Below are positions 12,383 through 24,173 of a DNA stretch of 64,000 bases, piece after piece. The DNA comes from Archivesica marissinica (lineage: Eukaryota > Mollusca > Bivalvia > Venerida > Vesicomyidae). Location: positions 4,773,840 to 4,837,839 of the forward strand of contig CM026404.1 of assembly GCA_014843695.1 (NCBI GenBank), given 5' to 3'. A model generated the notes under the pieces. It did no database searches. It was not told the DNA's origin and was given only the letters and a program-made list of their open reading frames with translations. The first letter of the stretch is position 1. Each line of letters opens with the position of its first letter. The translations under genes and the position numbers were made by a program.

Positions 12383-13350
12383 ATTTATAACTCAACACAG
12401 TCTATCATTTTCCTTTGTAATATAATTTATAACAATCGCCTTTAATTTATATCTATACATGTATCATATCTTCGTGATATCTCGTATCTTATTGTTCGCC
12501 TCACTATTTCAATGTGTTCATAATAGTCCTATGACTATATTAATTTCCTTCCTTTATCAAACTATTCCAATAGATATATTAGCCAAAACAATCGTTTCTT
12601 ACAAGGCCTAATTATCTTCCGTTCACGTATTTAATACGACTTTAATATTTAAGAGTTAATACTTCTTTAAATATTAATTTTTCTAACTATCATAGAAACA
12701 GTTTACATCTTAAAAGTGAGTTACATCAATTCCTTAATGCCTTCATGGCTGGATAAAAATGCACTAATTTCTTCATCATTTCTCATTTCTTAAATAGCAA
12801 AATTAACATCTATAACAGACATAACGGCGCCAAACATCTGTGATGTTATACAATATTATTACATGTTTCTCTGTCATCAATAAAGCGGCGATTATCTTAC
12901 ATAACTGACCCACCTGCACTCGGTAGAGTCAAAATATATTGTTCCCGCGCAAACAGAGAACTGATCATTTAGGCGCGAAAATAATAGCAGACGATTATAC
13001 ATATTACATAAACATCATAATCTTACATGGTTAACAATGTGTCATATATATAAATAAATAAATGTATTTATATAATACATTTCTATTTATATATGATAAT
13101 AATTTATTCGTGCAAATTGATTGTTTGTTTTTCTATCTTTTGCACAACGTGTATACATAAAACTGGCTTTTCACCTAGTCACCTTGTCCCGGAATGAAGT
13201 TGCTGCATACTTAAGATGGTCCGGGTTGTGTGTGTGGGGGGGGGGGGAGATACCCATCCCCACCCATGCATGATATTGTCACCTCCAATGCTCAATTCGT
13301 TACCTCACTCCTATGTAATAAACTGCGTGCATGTCTGTTATATAGCTAAA
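12383..13350. other. Stretch with no recognised feature
   Basis: AT-rich DNA with a guanine run at about 13238-13250. No gene or named element is visible. Confidence 0.4.
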
Positions 13351-13363
13351 CATAACAAAGTTA

Positions 13364-13574
13364 GTTAATACACATTTATTTTAGCTCGATTGCGAAACAA
13401 ATTCTTACAACTGATATTAATCACTATCGATGGAATCCATCGTCACGAAGGGAGATAAGAGGCAATGTGGAATTTAAATGCCTTGCCTAAGGGCACAATC
13501 GTAACGGCTCCAGCGAGGCGTGAACTCCGGGCCTTTCACACCCGAAGCACCAATGCGCTAACACGATTTCCACA
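13364..13574 (-). mobile_element. SINE family S1, complete minus copy with target duplication
   Basis: On the minus strand it carries the tRNA-like head, a body with gggcaaggcatttaaatt-type sequence and a tail with gcaatcgagctaaaataaat. It is flanked by 12-bp direct repeats, ataacaaagtta at 13352-13363 and atagcaaagtta at 13575-13586 (one mismatch), which mark retrotransposition into this site. Confidence 0.9.
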
Positions 13575-13639
13575 ATAGCAAAGTTATGTATTGAACATTG
13601 AGTATTTTGTAAACAACGACTTCAATACCGTCTATAGGG

Positions 13640-13975
13640 AGCCTACGTGTCCGAGTTATTAAGGTGTAGTTAAGGTCGTCGGCCTCCACTCACTGGCTAC
13701 GTGTAGTAGTTAAGGTCGTCGGCCTCCACTCACTTGCTACGTGTAGTAGTTAAGGTCGTCGGCCTCCACTCACTGGCTACGTGTAGTAGTTAAGGTCGTC
13801 GGCCTCCACTCACTGGCTACGTGTAGTAGTTAAGGTCGTCGGCCTCCACTCACTGGCTACGTGTAGTAGTTAAGGTCGTCGGCCTCCACTCACTTGCTAC
13901 GTGTAGTAGTTAAGGTCGTCGGCCTCCACTCACTTGTTCTTACTTGTGTAGATTCGAATCCTACGAATTATTTCA
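13640..13975 (+). repeat. tRNA-like sequence with an internal 40-bp tandem array
   Basis: The left end reads tgtccgagttattaagg, resembling box A of a class II (Leu/Ser-type) tRNA. The right end (about 13950-13963) contains gattcgaatcc, a good box B. Between them lie about seven 40-bp units (tagttaaggtcgtcggcctc, cactcactggctacgtgtag). Each unit carries the gttaagg part of box A. My reading is that the D-arm to anticodon-arm part of a tRNA-like element was amplified in tandem. Whether it is transcribed is unknown. Confidence 0.7.
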
Positions 13976-14093
13976 TGTGAGAAAGCTAACTAGCTGGCAT
14001 GCGGAAGACAGCCCCTTCTATCCGCATGGCTGATTTACTGCTCGGAGAGATCTACGTTGAATGTGCCATTTACAATATTTTCTTTAACTCTGT

Positions 14094-14324
14094 AAACAGC
14101 CAATGACGCATAAAAGCGCCTTTGCAAATATCAGAGAAGCTGATCAGACGGATCAAACCATGCCGTCTGATCAGGCTAAATGGTGTTTCCTCTTCTGACA
14201 GTGGAGCTGAAGCACATGTCCGAATAGCAAACACCATATATCCTAATCAGACGCGGCGTTACGCTGATCTGGATCTATGTTGTTTACACATTGCTTTGAA
14301 TTTATTCGGTGCTGAAAGAGTTAA
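14094..14324. mobile_element. MITE family M240 (TTAA-ended), copy 1
   Basis: The left end ttaactctgtaaacagc is an imperfect inverted repeat of the right end gctgaaagagttaa. A perfect 12-bp hairpin, ctgatcagacgg / ccgtctgatcag, lies at 14140-14174. The related copy at 38187-38427 has the same end sequence and a hairpin in the same place. There is no coding capacity, although a 105-codon frame crosses it. Confidence 0.7.
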
Positions 14325-14660
14325 TCAAAAACAGTGTGCATGTAGTTCGATCACCACACACACACTATTCAATAACACTCATAAACGCATTTATTACCAG
14401 AGAAAATCATATATTTATCGGCTTCGTGAGATTCTATAGCCCATGAGAAAGTAAAAGTGATAATCAACATGTTAAATAAATGATGCACGGCAGTGTAATA
14501 AGTTTGATTACAAGCAAATTCTCCCCTCGTGTATAGAACAGGCGTCCAACCCTACTTGTTATTCATTAGTTTTCGCAAGCTATTTCACACCTCGTGATCA
14601 TTTAATAAGAATGGGATTGAAGAACGTTGTGTAACGCTTGCATGCCGTATCCTGAGTAGT
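14325..14660. other. Stretch with no recognised feature
   Basis: Unique-looking DNA between the MITE and the 24-bp arrays. Confidence 0.35.
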
Positions 14661-14661
14661 G

Positions 14662-15835
14662 TACCGCGTATATTATGGGTACTTTACCGCGTCGTATTTT
14701 GGGTACTTTATCGCGTCGTATTATGGGTACTTTACCGCGTCGTATTATGGGTACTTTACCGCGTCGTATTATGGGTACTTTATCGCGTCGTATTATGGGT
14801 ACTTTACCGCGTCGTATTATGGGTACTTCATCGCGTCGTATTATGGGTATTTGACGGCGTCGTATTATGGGTACTTTATCGCGTCGTATTATGGGTACTT
14901 TACCGCGTCGTATTATGGGTACTTTACCGCGTATATTATGGGTACTTTACCGCGTATATTATGGGTACTTTACCGCGTATATTATGGGTACTTTACCGCG
15001 TATATTATGGGTACTTTACCGCGTATATTATGGGTACTTTATCGCGTCGTATTATGGGTACTTTACCGTGTCGTATTATGGGTACTTTACCGCGTCGTAT
15101 TATAGGTACTTTACCGCGTCGTATTATGGGTACTTTACCGTGTCGTATTATGGGTACTTTACCGCGTCGTATTATGAGTACTTTACCGCGTCGTATTATG
15201 GGTATTTGACGGCGTGCATATTGGATACGTCACTGCGTCGTATTATGGGTATTGGAGCACGCTGTAGTATGGGTACACGAGAACGTCGCATTATGGGTAC
15301 TGGAGCACGCTGTAGTATGGGTACACGAGAACGTCGCATTATGGGTACTGGAGCACGCTGTAGTATGGGTACACGAGAACGTCGCATTATGGGTACTGGA
15401 GCACGCTGTAGTATGGGTACACGAGAACGTCGCATTATGGGTACTGGAGCACGCTGTACTATGGGTACACGAGAACATCGCATTATGGGTACTGGAGCAC
15501 GCTGTAGTATGGGTACACGAGAACGTCGCATTATGGGTACTGGAGCACGCTGTAGTATGGGTACACGAGAACGTCGCATTATGGGTACTTGATGACGACG
15601 CATACTGAGTATCTGATGACGTCGCATAATGAGTACTTGATGACGTTGCATTATGAGTACTTGATGACGTCGCAACGTCGCATTATGAGTACTTGATGAC
15701 GTCGCATTATGAGTACTTGATGACGTCGCATTATGAGTACTTGATGACGTCGCATTATGAGTACTTGATGACGTCGCATTATGGGTATATGATAACGTCG
15801 TATTATTGGTACTTGATTACGTCGTATTATGGGTA
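14662..15835. repeat. 24-bp minisatellite family in three sub-arrays
   Basis: 14662-15235: about 24 units of gggtactttaccgcgtcgta + ttat (24 bp), including a 23-bp form with gtatattat. 15240-15590: seven 48-bp dimers pairing gggtactggagcacgctgta with gggtacacgagaacgtcgca. 15590-15835: about ten 24-bp units with gagtacttgatgacgtcgca. All share a gggtac/gagtac start and a ...ttat end, so the three blocks are one family that was homogenised separately. Open frames up to 241 codons are repeat artefacts. Confidence 0.93.
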
Positions 15836-15924
15836 ATGTGTTTTCAGTTTCTGGTGCGGGCTGTTTTCGTATATTGTTAAGACGTTCTACCCTGACCAAA
15901 TGCATTATCATGTTAGGTACTGTA

Positions 15925-18900
15925 CGTGTGTATATGTGGTAGTATGTGGTAGTATGTGGTAGTATGTGGTAGTATGTGATAGTATGTGATAGTATGTGAT
16001 AGAATGTGATAGTATATGGTAGAATGTGATAGTATGTGATAGTATGTGGTAGTATGTGGTAGTATGTGGTAGTATGTGGTAGTATGTGATAGTATGTGGT
16101 AGTATGCGGTAGTATGTGATAGTATGTGGTAGTATGTGTATGTGATAGTATGTGGTAGTATGTGGCAGTATGTGGTAGTATGTGATAGTATGTGGTAGTA
16201 TGTGGTAGTATGTGGTAGTATGTGGTAGTATGTGGTAGTATGTGGTAGTATGTGATAGTATGTGATAGTATGTGGTAGTATGTGATAGTATGTGATAGTA
16301 TGTAGTAGTATGTGGTGGTATGTGGTAGTATGTGGTAGTATATGGTAGTATGTGGTAGTATGTGGTAGTATGTGGTCGTATGTGGTAGTATGTGATAGTA
16401 TGTGGTAGTATGTGATAGTATGTGGTAGTATGTGGTAGAATGTGTATGTGATAGTATGTGGTAGTATGTGGTAGTATGTGGTATTATGTGGTAGTATGTG
16501 ATAGTATGTGGTAGTATGTGGTAGTATGTGGTAGTATGTGGTAGTATGTGGTAGTATGTGGTAGTATGTGATAGTATGTGGTAGTATGTGATAGTATGTG
16601 ATAGTATGTGGTAGTATGTGTATGTGGTAGTATGTGATAGTATGTGATAGCATGTGTATGTGATAGTATGTGATAGTATGTGATATTATATGGTAGTATA
16701 TGGTAGTATGTGTATGTGATAGTATGTGGTAGTATATGGTAGTATGTGGTAGTATGTGGTAGTATGTGGTAGTATGTGTATGTGATAGTATGCGGTAGTA
16801 TATGGTAGTATGTGGTAGTATGTGTATGTGGTAGTATGTGATAGTATGTGGTAGTATGTGTATGTGGTAGTATGTGATAGTATGTGTATGTGATAGTATG
16901 TGGTAGTATGTGTATGTGATAGTATGTGATAGTATGTGGTAGTATGTGATAGTATGTGTATGTGATAGTATGTGGTAGTATATGGTAGTATGTGGTAGTA
17001 TGTGTATGTGATAGTATGTGGTAGTATATGGTAGTATGTGGTAGTATGTGGTAGTATGTGTATGTGATAGTATGTGGTAGTATATGGTAGTATGTGGTAG
17101 TATGTGTATGTGGTAGTATGTGATAGTATGTGGTAGTATGTGTATGTGGTAGTATGTGATAGTATGTGTATGTGATAGTATGTGATAGTATGTGTATGTG
17201 ATAGTATGTGGTGGTATGTGGTAGTATGTGATAGTATATGGTAGTATGTGTATGTGATAGTATGTGGTAGTATGTGGTAGTATGTGTATGTGATAGTATG
17301 TGGTAGTATGTGTATGTGGTAGTATGTGATAGTATGTGGTAGTATGTGTATGTGATAGTATGTGGTAGTATGTGTATGTGGTAGTATGTGATAGTATGTG
17401 GTAGTATGTGTATGTGATAGTATGTGGTAGTATGTGGTAGTATATGGTAGTATATGGCAGTATGTGTATGTGATAGTATGTGATAGTATGTGGTAGTATA
17501 TGGTAGTATATGGTAGTATGTGTATGTGATAGTATGTGTATGTGATAGTATGTGGTAGTATGTGGTAGTATGTGTATGTGATAGTATGTGGTAGTATGTG
17601 ATAGTATGTGGTAGTATGTGATAGTATGTGGTAGTATGTGTATGTGATAGTATGTGGTAGTGTGTGGTAGTATGTGGTAGTATGTGGTAGTATGTGGTAG
17701 TATGTGGTAGTATGTGGTAGTATGTGGTAGTATGTGTATGTGATAGTATGTGGTAGTATGTGGTAGTATGTGGTAGTATATGGTAGTATGTGGTGGTATA
17801 TGGTAGTATGTAATAGTATGTGGTAGTATGTGGTAGTATGTGGTAGTATGTGGTAGTATGTGTATGTGATAGTATGTGGTAGTATGTGATAGTATGTGGT
17901 AGTATGTGGTAGTATGTGATAGTATGTGGTAGTATGTGGTAGTATGTGTATGTGATAGTATGTGGTAGTATGTGGTAGTATGTGGTAGTATGTGGTAGTA
18001 TGTGATAGTATGTGGTAGTATGTGGTAGTATGTGATAGTATGTGGTAGTTTGTGTATGTGATAGTATGTGATAGTATGTGTATGTGATAGTATGTGGTAG
18101 TATGTGTATGTGATAGTATGTGGTAGTATGTGATAGTATGTGGTAGTATGTGGTAGTATGTGATAGTATGTGGTAGTATGTGGTAGTATGTATATGTGGT
18201 AGTATGTGGTAGTATGTGGTAGTATATGGTAGTATATGGTAGTATATGGTAGTATGTATATGTGGTAGTATGTGGTAGTATGTGTATGTGATAATATGTG
18301 GTAGTTTGTGATAGTATGTGGTAGTATGTGGTAGTATGTGATAGTATGTGGTAGTATGTGGTAGTATGTGATAGTATGTGGTAGTATGTGGTGGTATGTG
18401 TTAGTATGTGGTAGTATGTGGTAGTATGTGTATGTGATAGTATGTGGTAGTATGTGGTTATGTGTATGTGATAGTATGTGGTAGTATGTGATAGTATGTG
18501 ATAGTATGTGGTAGTATGTGGTAGTATGTGATAGTATGTGGTAGTATGTGGTAGTATGTGATAGTATGTGGTAGTATGTGGTAGTATGTGATAGTGTGTG
18601 GTAGTATGTGGTAGTATGTGATAGTATGTGGTAGTATGTGGTAGTATGTGGTAGTATGTGGTAGTATGTGGTAGTATGTGATAGTATGTGATAGTATGTG
18701 ATAGTATGTGGTAGTATGTGGTAGTATGTGGTAGTATGTGATAGTATGTGGTAGTATGTGGTAGTATGTGGTATTATGTGGTAGTATGTGTATGTGATAG
18801 TATGTGGTAGTATGTGGTAGTATGTGATAGTATGTGGTAGTATGTGTATGTGATAGTATGTGGTAGTATGTGGTAGTATGTAGTAGTATGTGGTAGTATG

Positions 18901-20602
18901 TGGTAGTATGTGTATGTGATAGTATGTGGTAGTATGTGGTAGTATGTGTATGTGATAGTATGTCGTAGTATGTGGTAGTATGTGGTAGTATATGGTAGTA
19001 TGTGTATGTGATAGTATGTGGTAGTATGTGGTAATATGTGGTAGTATGTGGTAGTATGTGGTAGTATGTGTATGTGATAGTATGTGGTAGTATGTGGTAG
19101 TATGTGGTAGTATGGGGTTGTATGTGGTAGTATGTGATAGTATGTGATAGTATGTGGTGGTATGTGGTAGTATGTGGTAGTATGTGATAGTATGTGGTAG
19201 TATGTGATAGTATGTGGTAGTATGTGGTAGTATGTGTATGTGATAGTATGTGGTAGTATGTGATAGTATGTGGTAGTATGTGATAGTATGTGGTAGTATG
19301 TGGTAGTATGTGTATGTGATAGTATGTCGTAGTATGTGATAGTATGTGGTAGTATGTGGTAGTATGTGATAGTGTGTGGTAGTATGTGGTAGTATGTGAT
19401 AGTATGTGGTAGTATGTGGTAGTATGTGGTAGTATGTGGTAGTATGTGGTAGTATGTGATAGTATGTGATAGTATGTGATAGTATGTGGTAGTATGTGGT
19501 AGTATGTGGTAGTATGTGGTAGTATGGGTAGTATGTGGTAGTATGTGTATGTGATAGTATGTGGTAGTATGTGGTAGTATGTGGTTATTATGTGATAGTA
19601 TGTGGTAGTATGGTGTAGTATTGTATGTGATAGTATGTGGTAGTATGTGGTAGTATGTGGTAGTATGTGGTAGTATGTGGTAGTATGTGTATGTGATAGT
19701 ATGTGGTAGTATGTGGTAGTATGTGGTAGTATGTGTATGTGATAGTATGTCGTAGTATGTGGTAGTATGTGGTAGTATGTGGTAGTATGTGGTAGTATGT
19801 GTATGTGATAGTATGTGGTAGTATGTGGTAATATGTGGTAGTATGTGGTAGTATGTGGTAGTATGTGGTAATATGTGTATGTGATAGTATGTGGTAGTAT
19901 GTGGTAGTATGTGGTAGTATGGGGTTGTATGTGGTAGTATGTGATAGTATGTGATAGTATGTGGTGGTATGTGGTAGTATGTGGTAGTATGTGATAGTAT
20001 GTGGTAGTATGTGATAGTATGTGGTAGTATGTGGTAGTATGTGTATGTGATAGTATGTGGTAGTATGTGGTAGTATGTGATAGTATGTGGTAGTATGTGA
20101 TAGTATGTGGTAGTATGTGGTAGTATGTGGTAGTATGTGGTAGTATGTGTATGATAGTATGTGGTAGTATGTGGTGGTATGTGGTAGTATGTGTAGTATG
20201 TGGTAGTATGTAGTGATAGTATGTGGTAGTATGTGGTAGTATGTGTAATATGTGGTAGTATGTGGTAGTATGTGGTAGTATGTGGTAGTATGTGTATGTG
20301 ATAGTATGTGGTAGTATGTGGTAGTATGTGGTAGTATGTGGTAGTATGGGGTAGTATGTGGTAGTATGTGTAGTATGTGATAGTATGTGGTGGTATGTGG
20401 TAGTATGTGGTAGTATGTGATAGTATGTGGTAGTATGTGGTAGTATGTGTATGTGATAGTATGTTGTAGTATGTGATAGTATGTGGTAGTATGTGATAGT
20501 ATGTGTAGTAGTGGTAGTATGTGTATATGTGGTAGTATGTGGTAGTATGTGGTAGTATGTGGTAGTATGTGGTAGTATGTGGTAGTATGTGATATTATGG
20601 CG
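15925..20602. repeat. 4.7-kb array of a 10-bp unit (tagtatgtgg)
   Basis: Several hundred units of tagtatgtgg or tagtatgtga, with a recurrent 16-base variant in which an extra tatgtg is inserted. The plus strand is almost free of cytosine. Longer internal duplication is visible: the rare variant tatggggttg occurs at 19111 and again at 19918, in the same context. The minus strand has an open frame of His/Tyr/Thr repeats over 15913-16653 that I do not regard as a gene. Confidence 0.96.
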
Positions 20603-20958
20603 ATTGCAATGAAATATTATTAAAATAAAATAGATTCATTTCATAGCAGATTATGCCATGTCTGTTATACTATTTCTGTATACTGACGAGTGCTTACCTG
20701 TCATAGTAACTATGTCCCCCCCCCACACACACGCACATACCTTGGGGAGACTGTTGCGTTAGAAATATCCAGTATAAGTAATATATATAAATGTGTAAAT
20801 AAATTGCACAATATCGCTCCTTTTCGCAATCAATATTTTATTTGTTTATTTTAGTGTTATTTTAATTTCCCGATCAACAACTACATTATCAGGTGCAACT
20901 ACAGGTGCATGCGAAATATGTGATTATAATGTTACAACACTATGCCACTTCTGACTCT
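20603..20958. other. Stretch with no recognised feature
   Basis: AT-rich spacer with a cytosine run near 20716. Nothing else was recognised. Confidence 0.4.
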
Positions 20959-21072
20959 TTAAAGCGACACTAACTGGAACATTTCTACAGAATGTAATTT
21001 CCAATTATATTGCATATTTTTCTACTTTCTAATCAAACGGCGTATACGACTTTTGTTGACATAACCCATTTA
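20959..21072 (-). mobile_element. Fragment of MITE M501 (minus)
   Basis: Begins with the inverted terminal sequence ttaaagcgacac and continues with catttctacagaatgtaatt and cggcgtatacga, which is the reverse complement of the right end of the copies at 6018-6518 and 40660-41158. Confidence 0.8.
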
Positions 21073-21166
21073 TATAAACAAGTTCTAAAATGAAGCGTGA
21101 CACTGCACGTGCATCATCATGTAATGAATAAAGATGTGATTTCAATGCTCACAAAGAGAGTTCGTA

Positions 21167-23070
21167 CACATTTACAGTTATATATCACCGCTTGTTGTAC
21201 ACATTTACAGTTATATATCACCGCTTGTTGTACACATTTACAGTTATATATCACCGCTTGTTGTACACATTTACAGTTATATATCACCGCTTGTTGTACA
21301 CATTTACAGTTATATATCACCGCTTGTTGTACACATTTGTTTTTGTTGTTGTTTTACAGTTATATATCACCGCTTGTTGTACACATTTACAGTTATATAT
21401 CACCGCTTGTTCCTGTACACATTTACAGTTATATATCACCGCTTGTTCCTGTACACATTTACAGTTATATATCACCGCTTGTTCCTGTACACATTTACAG
21501 TTATATATCACCGCTTGTTCCTGTACACATTTACAGTTATATATCACCGCTTGTTCCTGTACACATTTACAGTTATATATCACCGCTTGTTCCTGTACAC
21601 ATTTACAGTTATATATCACCGCTTGTTCCTGTACACATTTACAGTTATATATCACCGCTTGTTCCTGTACACATTTACAGTTATATATCACCTCTTGTTC
21701 CTGTACACATTTACAGTTATATATCACCGCTTGTTCCTGTACACATTTACAGTTATATATCACCGCTTGTTCCTGTACACATTTACAGTTATATATCACC
21801 GCTTGTTCCTGTACACAATTACAGTTATATATCACCGCTTGTTCCTGTACACATTTACAGTTATATATCACCGCTTGTTCCTGTACACAATTACAGTTAT
21901 ATATCACCGCTTGTTCCTGTACACATTTACAGTTATATATCACCGCTTGTTCCTGTACACATTTACAGTTATATATCACCGCTTGTTCCTGTACACATTT
22001 ACAGTTTATATCACCGCTTGTTCCTGTACACATTTACAGTTATATATCACCGCTTGTTCCTGTACACATTTACAGTTATATATCACCGCTTGTTTGTACA
22101 CATTTACAGTTATATATCACCGCTTGTTCCTGTACACATTTACAGTTATATATCACCGCTTGTTCCTGTACACAATTACAGTTATATATCACCGCTTGTT
22201 CCTGTACACAATTACAGTTATATATCACCGCTTGTTCCTGTACACAATTACAGTTATATATCACCGCTTGTTCCTGTACACATTTGTTTTTGTTGTTTGT
22301 TTTGTTTTGTTGTTTGTATTACAGTTATATATCACCGCTTGTTCCTGTACACATTTACAGTTATATATCACCGCTTGTTCCTGTACACATTTACAGTTAT
22401 ATATCACCGCTTGTTCCTGTACACATTTACAGTTATATATCACCGCTTGTTCCTGTACACATTTACAGTTATATATCACCGCTTGTTCCTGTACACATTT
22501 ACAGTTATATATCACCGCTTGTTCCTGTACACATTTACAGTTATATATCACCGCTTGTTCCTGTACACATTTACAGTTATATATCACCGCTTGTTCCTGT
22601 ACACATTTACAGTTATATATCACCTCTTGTTCCTGTACACATTTACAGTTATATATCACCGCTTGTTCCTGTACACATTTACAGTTATATATCACCGCTT
22701 GTTCCGGTACACATTTACAGTTATATATCACCGCTTGTTCCTGTACACATTTACAGTTATATATCACCGCTTGTTCCTGTACACATTTACAGTTATATAT
22801 CACCGCTTGTTCCTGTATACAATTACAGTTATATATCACCGCTTGTTCCTGTACACATTTACAGTTATATATCACCGCTTGTTCCTGTACACATTTACAG
22901 TTATATATCACCGCTTGTTCCTGTACACAATTACAGTTATATATCACCGCTTGTTCCTGTACACATTTACAGTTATATATCACCGCTTGTTCCTGTATAC
23001 AATTACAGTTATATATCACCGCTTGTTCCTGTACACATTTACAGTTATATATCACAGCTTGTTCCTGTAC
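21167..23070. repeat. 33/36-bp minisatellite, roughly 50 copies
   Basis: The unit is acatttacagttatatatca then ccgcttgttgtac (33 bp, first six copies) or ccgcttgttcctgtac (36 bp, the rest). Two T/G-rich insertions (about 21335-21357 and 22284-22322) sit roughly 0.95 kb apart, and the rare cacctcttg variant follows each (21690 and 22622). This shows a large internal duplication. Since both unit lengths are multiples of three, three plus and one minus frames remain open for hundreds of codons (up to 679). They are not supported as genes. Confidence 0.96.
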
Positions 23071-23342
23071 GTCCGCCTCCGTGGTCGAGTCGTTAAGGTG
23101 GCTGACTTGTATACCACTGTAACCTATCATCACTGATGGTCACGGGTTCGAGCCCCGCTCAGACCGTGTCTGATTTATATGAAAAAGTTGGCAGTTCTTA
23201 TGGAGGTTGGTGCACCCAAGTACTGGTTAACCGCTGGAGCCTGCCCAGGAAAGGTGTTGTTAGGTAAACTGCCCGCCGGCGATATAGCCCGCAATGGTGC
23301 TGATGCAGGCGTAAAACCCGAAATATAACATATAACATAATA
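23071..23342 (+). mobile_element. tRNA-derived SINE, family S3 (complete), with 12-bp target duplication
   Basis: The head resembles a class II tRNA: box A tggtcgagtcgttaagg and box B gggttcgagcccc. The body contains aagtactggttaaccgctgg, aggaaaggtgttgttagg and gcccgccggcgatatagccc. The tail reads gcaggcgtaaaacccgaaat followed by a short ataac repeat. It is bounded by ttgttcctgtac at 23059-23070 and 23343-23354. The target is the last unit of the 36-bp array, so the array already existed when the SINE landed. A partial copy lies at 54537-54735. Confidence 0.93.
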
Positions 23343-23354
23343 TTGTTCCTGTAC

Positions 23355-23868
23355 ACAATTCTTTTTGGAGTAATCTGAATAAATGACAGTATTGCGATTA
23401 CCTCCCCTGTATAGCAGGACTGAGTAATAAGCAACTGTTTCTTCCGGGTCGTGTTAACTGTTTCGGAAATTCCTACTTTCACTTTTGAGAATATGTAGAT
23501 CTCATAAACCGGGCTTACCGATCAACATTAATTGATCAAATGATTTGGGAAGAATGATTAGTATCACTGCTATACGTGAATACACGTGTATCGTTCTGCT
23601 TTAAACTCCAGGATACACAAGAAGAACTTGCACTGTATTAGAGTTCCCCCCGATTGTATGCCATCAATTTTAATAAAGAACGATAAACATGATTTACGTC
23701 CATTATTAATGTCGTTACTGTTGTGATTTGTTAGATATAAATTGTGAACTATCGATTGCGCAGCCTATGTCGTCACTACTCGTGGAAAGATCGGAAACAA
23801 TCGGTAATGCTAACTTAAATAACATTTGGAAGGCAGGTCATATGTCGCAGAAACAGTATGCAGTTGTA
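23355..23868. other. Stretch with no recognised feature
   Basis: It begins with a few bases continuing the interrupted array unit (acaatt). The rest is unrecognised AT-rich DNA. Confidence 0.4.
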
Positions 23869-23873
23869 TTAAT

Positions 23874-24090
23874 AAAGAGGAGATGGGAGGGGAGGAGATG
23901 AGAGGAGAGGAGGGGAGAGGAGAGGAGAGGTGAGGTGAGGGGATGGGATAAGAGGACAGAGGAGAGGACAGAGGAGAGGAGCAGAGAGGAGCAGAGAGGA
24001 GAGGAGAGGAGAGGAGAGGGGAGGGGAGGGGAGGGGAGGGGAGGGGAAGGGAGGATGGAAATGGGAGGTGAGGAGAGGAGATGGGAGGGA
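23874..24090. repeat. Polypurine tract (GGAGA/GGGGA repeats), about 215 bp
   Basis: The plus strand is almost entirely A and G, built from gaggagaggagagg- and ggggagggg-type units. Such homopurine mirror-like runs can form triplex (H-)DNA. That is known behaviour of the sequence class, not shown here. Confidence 0.93.
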
Positions 24091-24150
24091 GGCGGAATTT
24101 AAGTGCCTTGCCTCAGTGCACAATCCTAACGGCTACAACTGGGCGCGAGA
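24091..24150 (-). mobile_element. Relic of SINE family S1 (minus)
   Basis: The sequence ggaatttaagtgccttgcct, then gtgcacaatcctaacggct, matches the S1 body as found in minus copies at 13.4, 54.3 and 57.6 kb. In those copies a purine-rich gagagaagaggcaac segment lies exactly where the polypurine tract now sits. Confidence 0.72.
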
Positions 24151-24173
24151 GAGATGACGAATAATAACAGAAA

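Noticed and set aside
15925..20602. Telomere or centromere sequence
   Set aside because: The unit tagtatgtgg is not a known telomeric motif, and the array is interstitial and next to many unrelated arrays. No centromere-protein box was recognised.
21097..23136. A 679-codon open frame (and parallel frames of 634 and 582 codons)
   Set aside because: It is the 33/36-bp array read through. All plus frames and one minus frame are open because the unit length is a multiple of three, and the C-terminus runs into a SINE.
23869..24123. Proline/Leu/Ser-rich 84-codon minus ORF
   Set aside because: Translation of the polypurine tract's pyrimidine strand.
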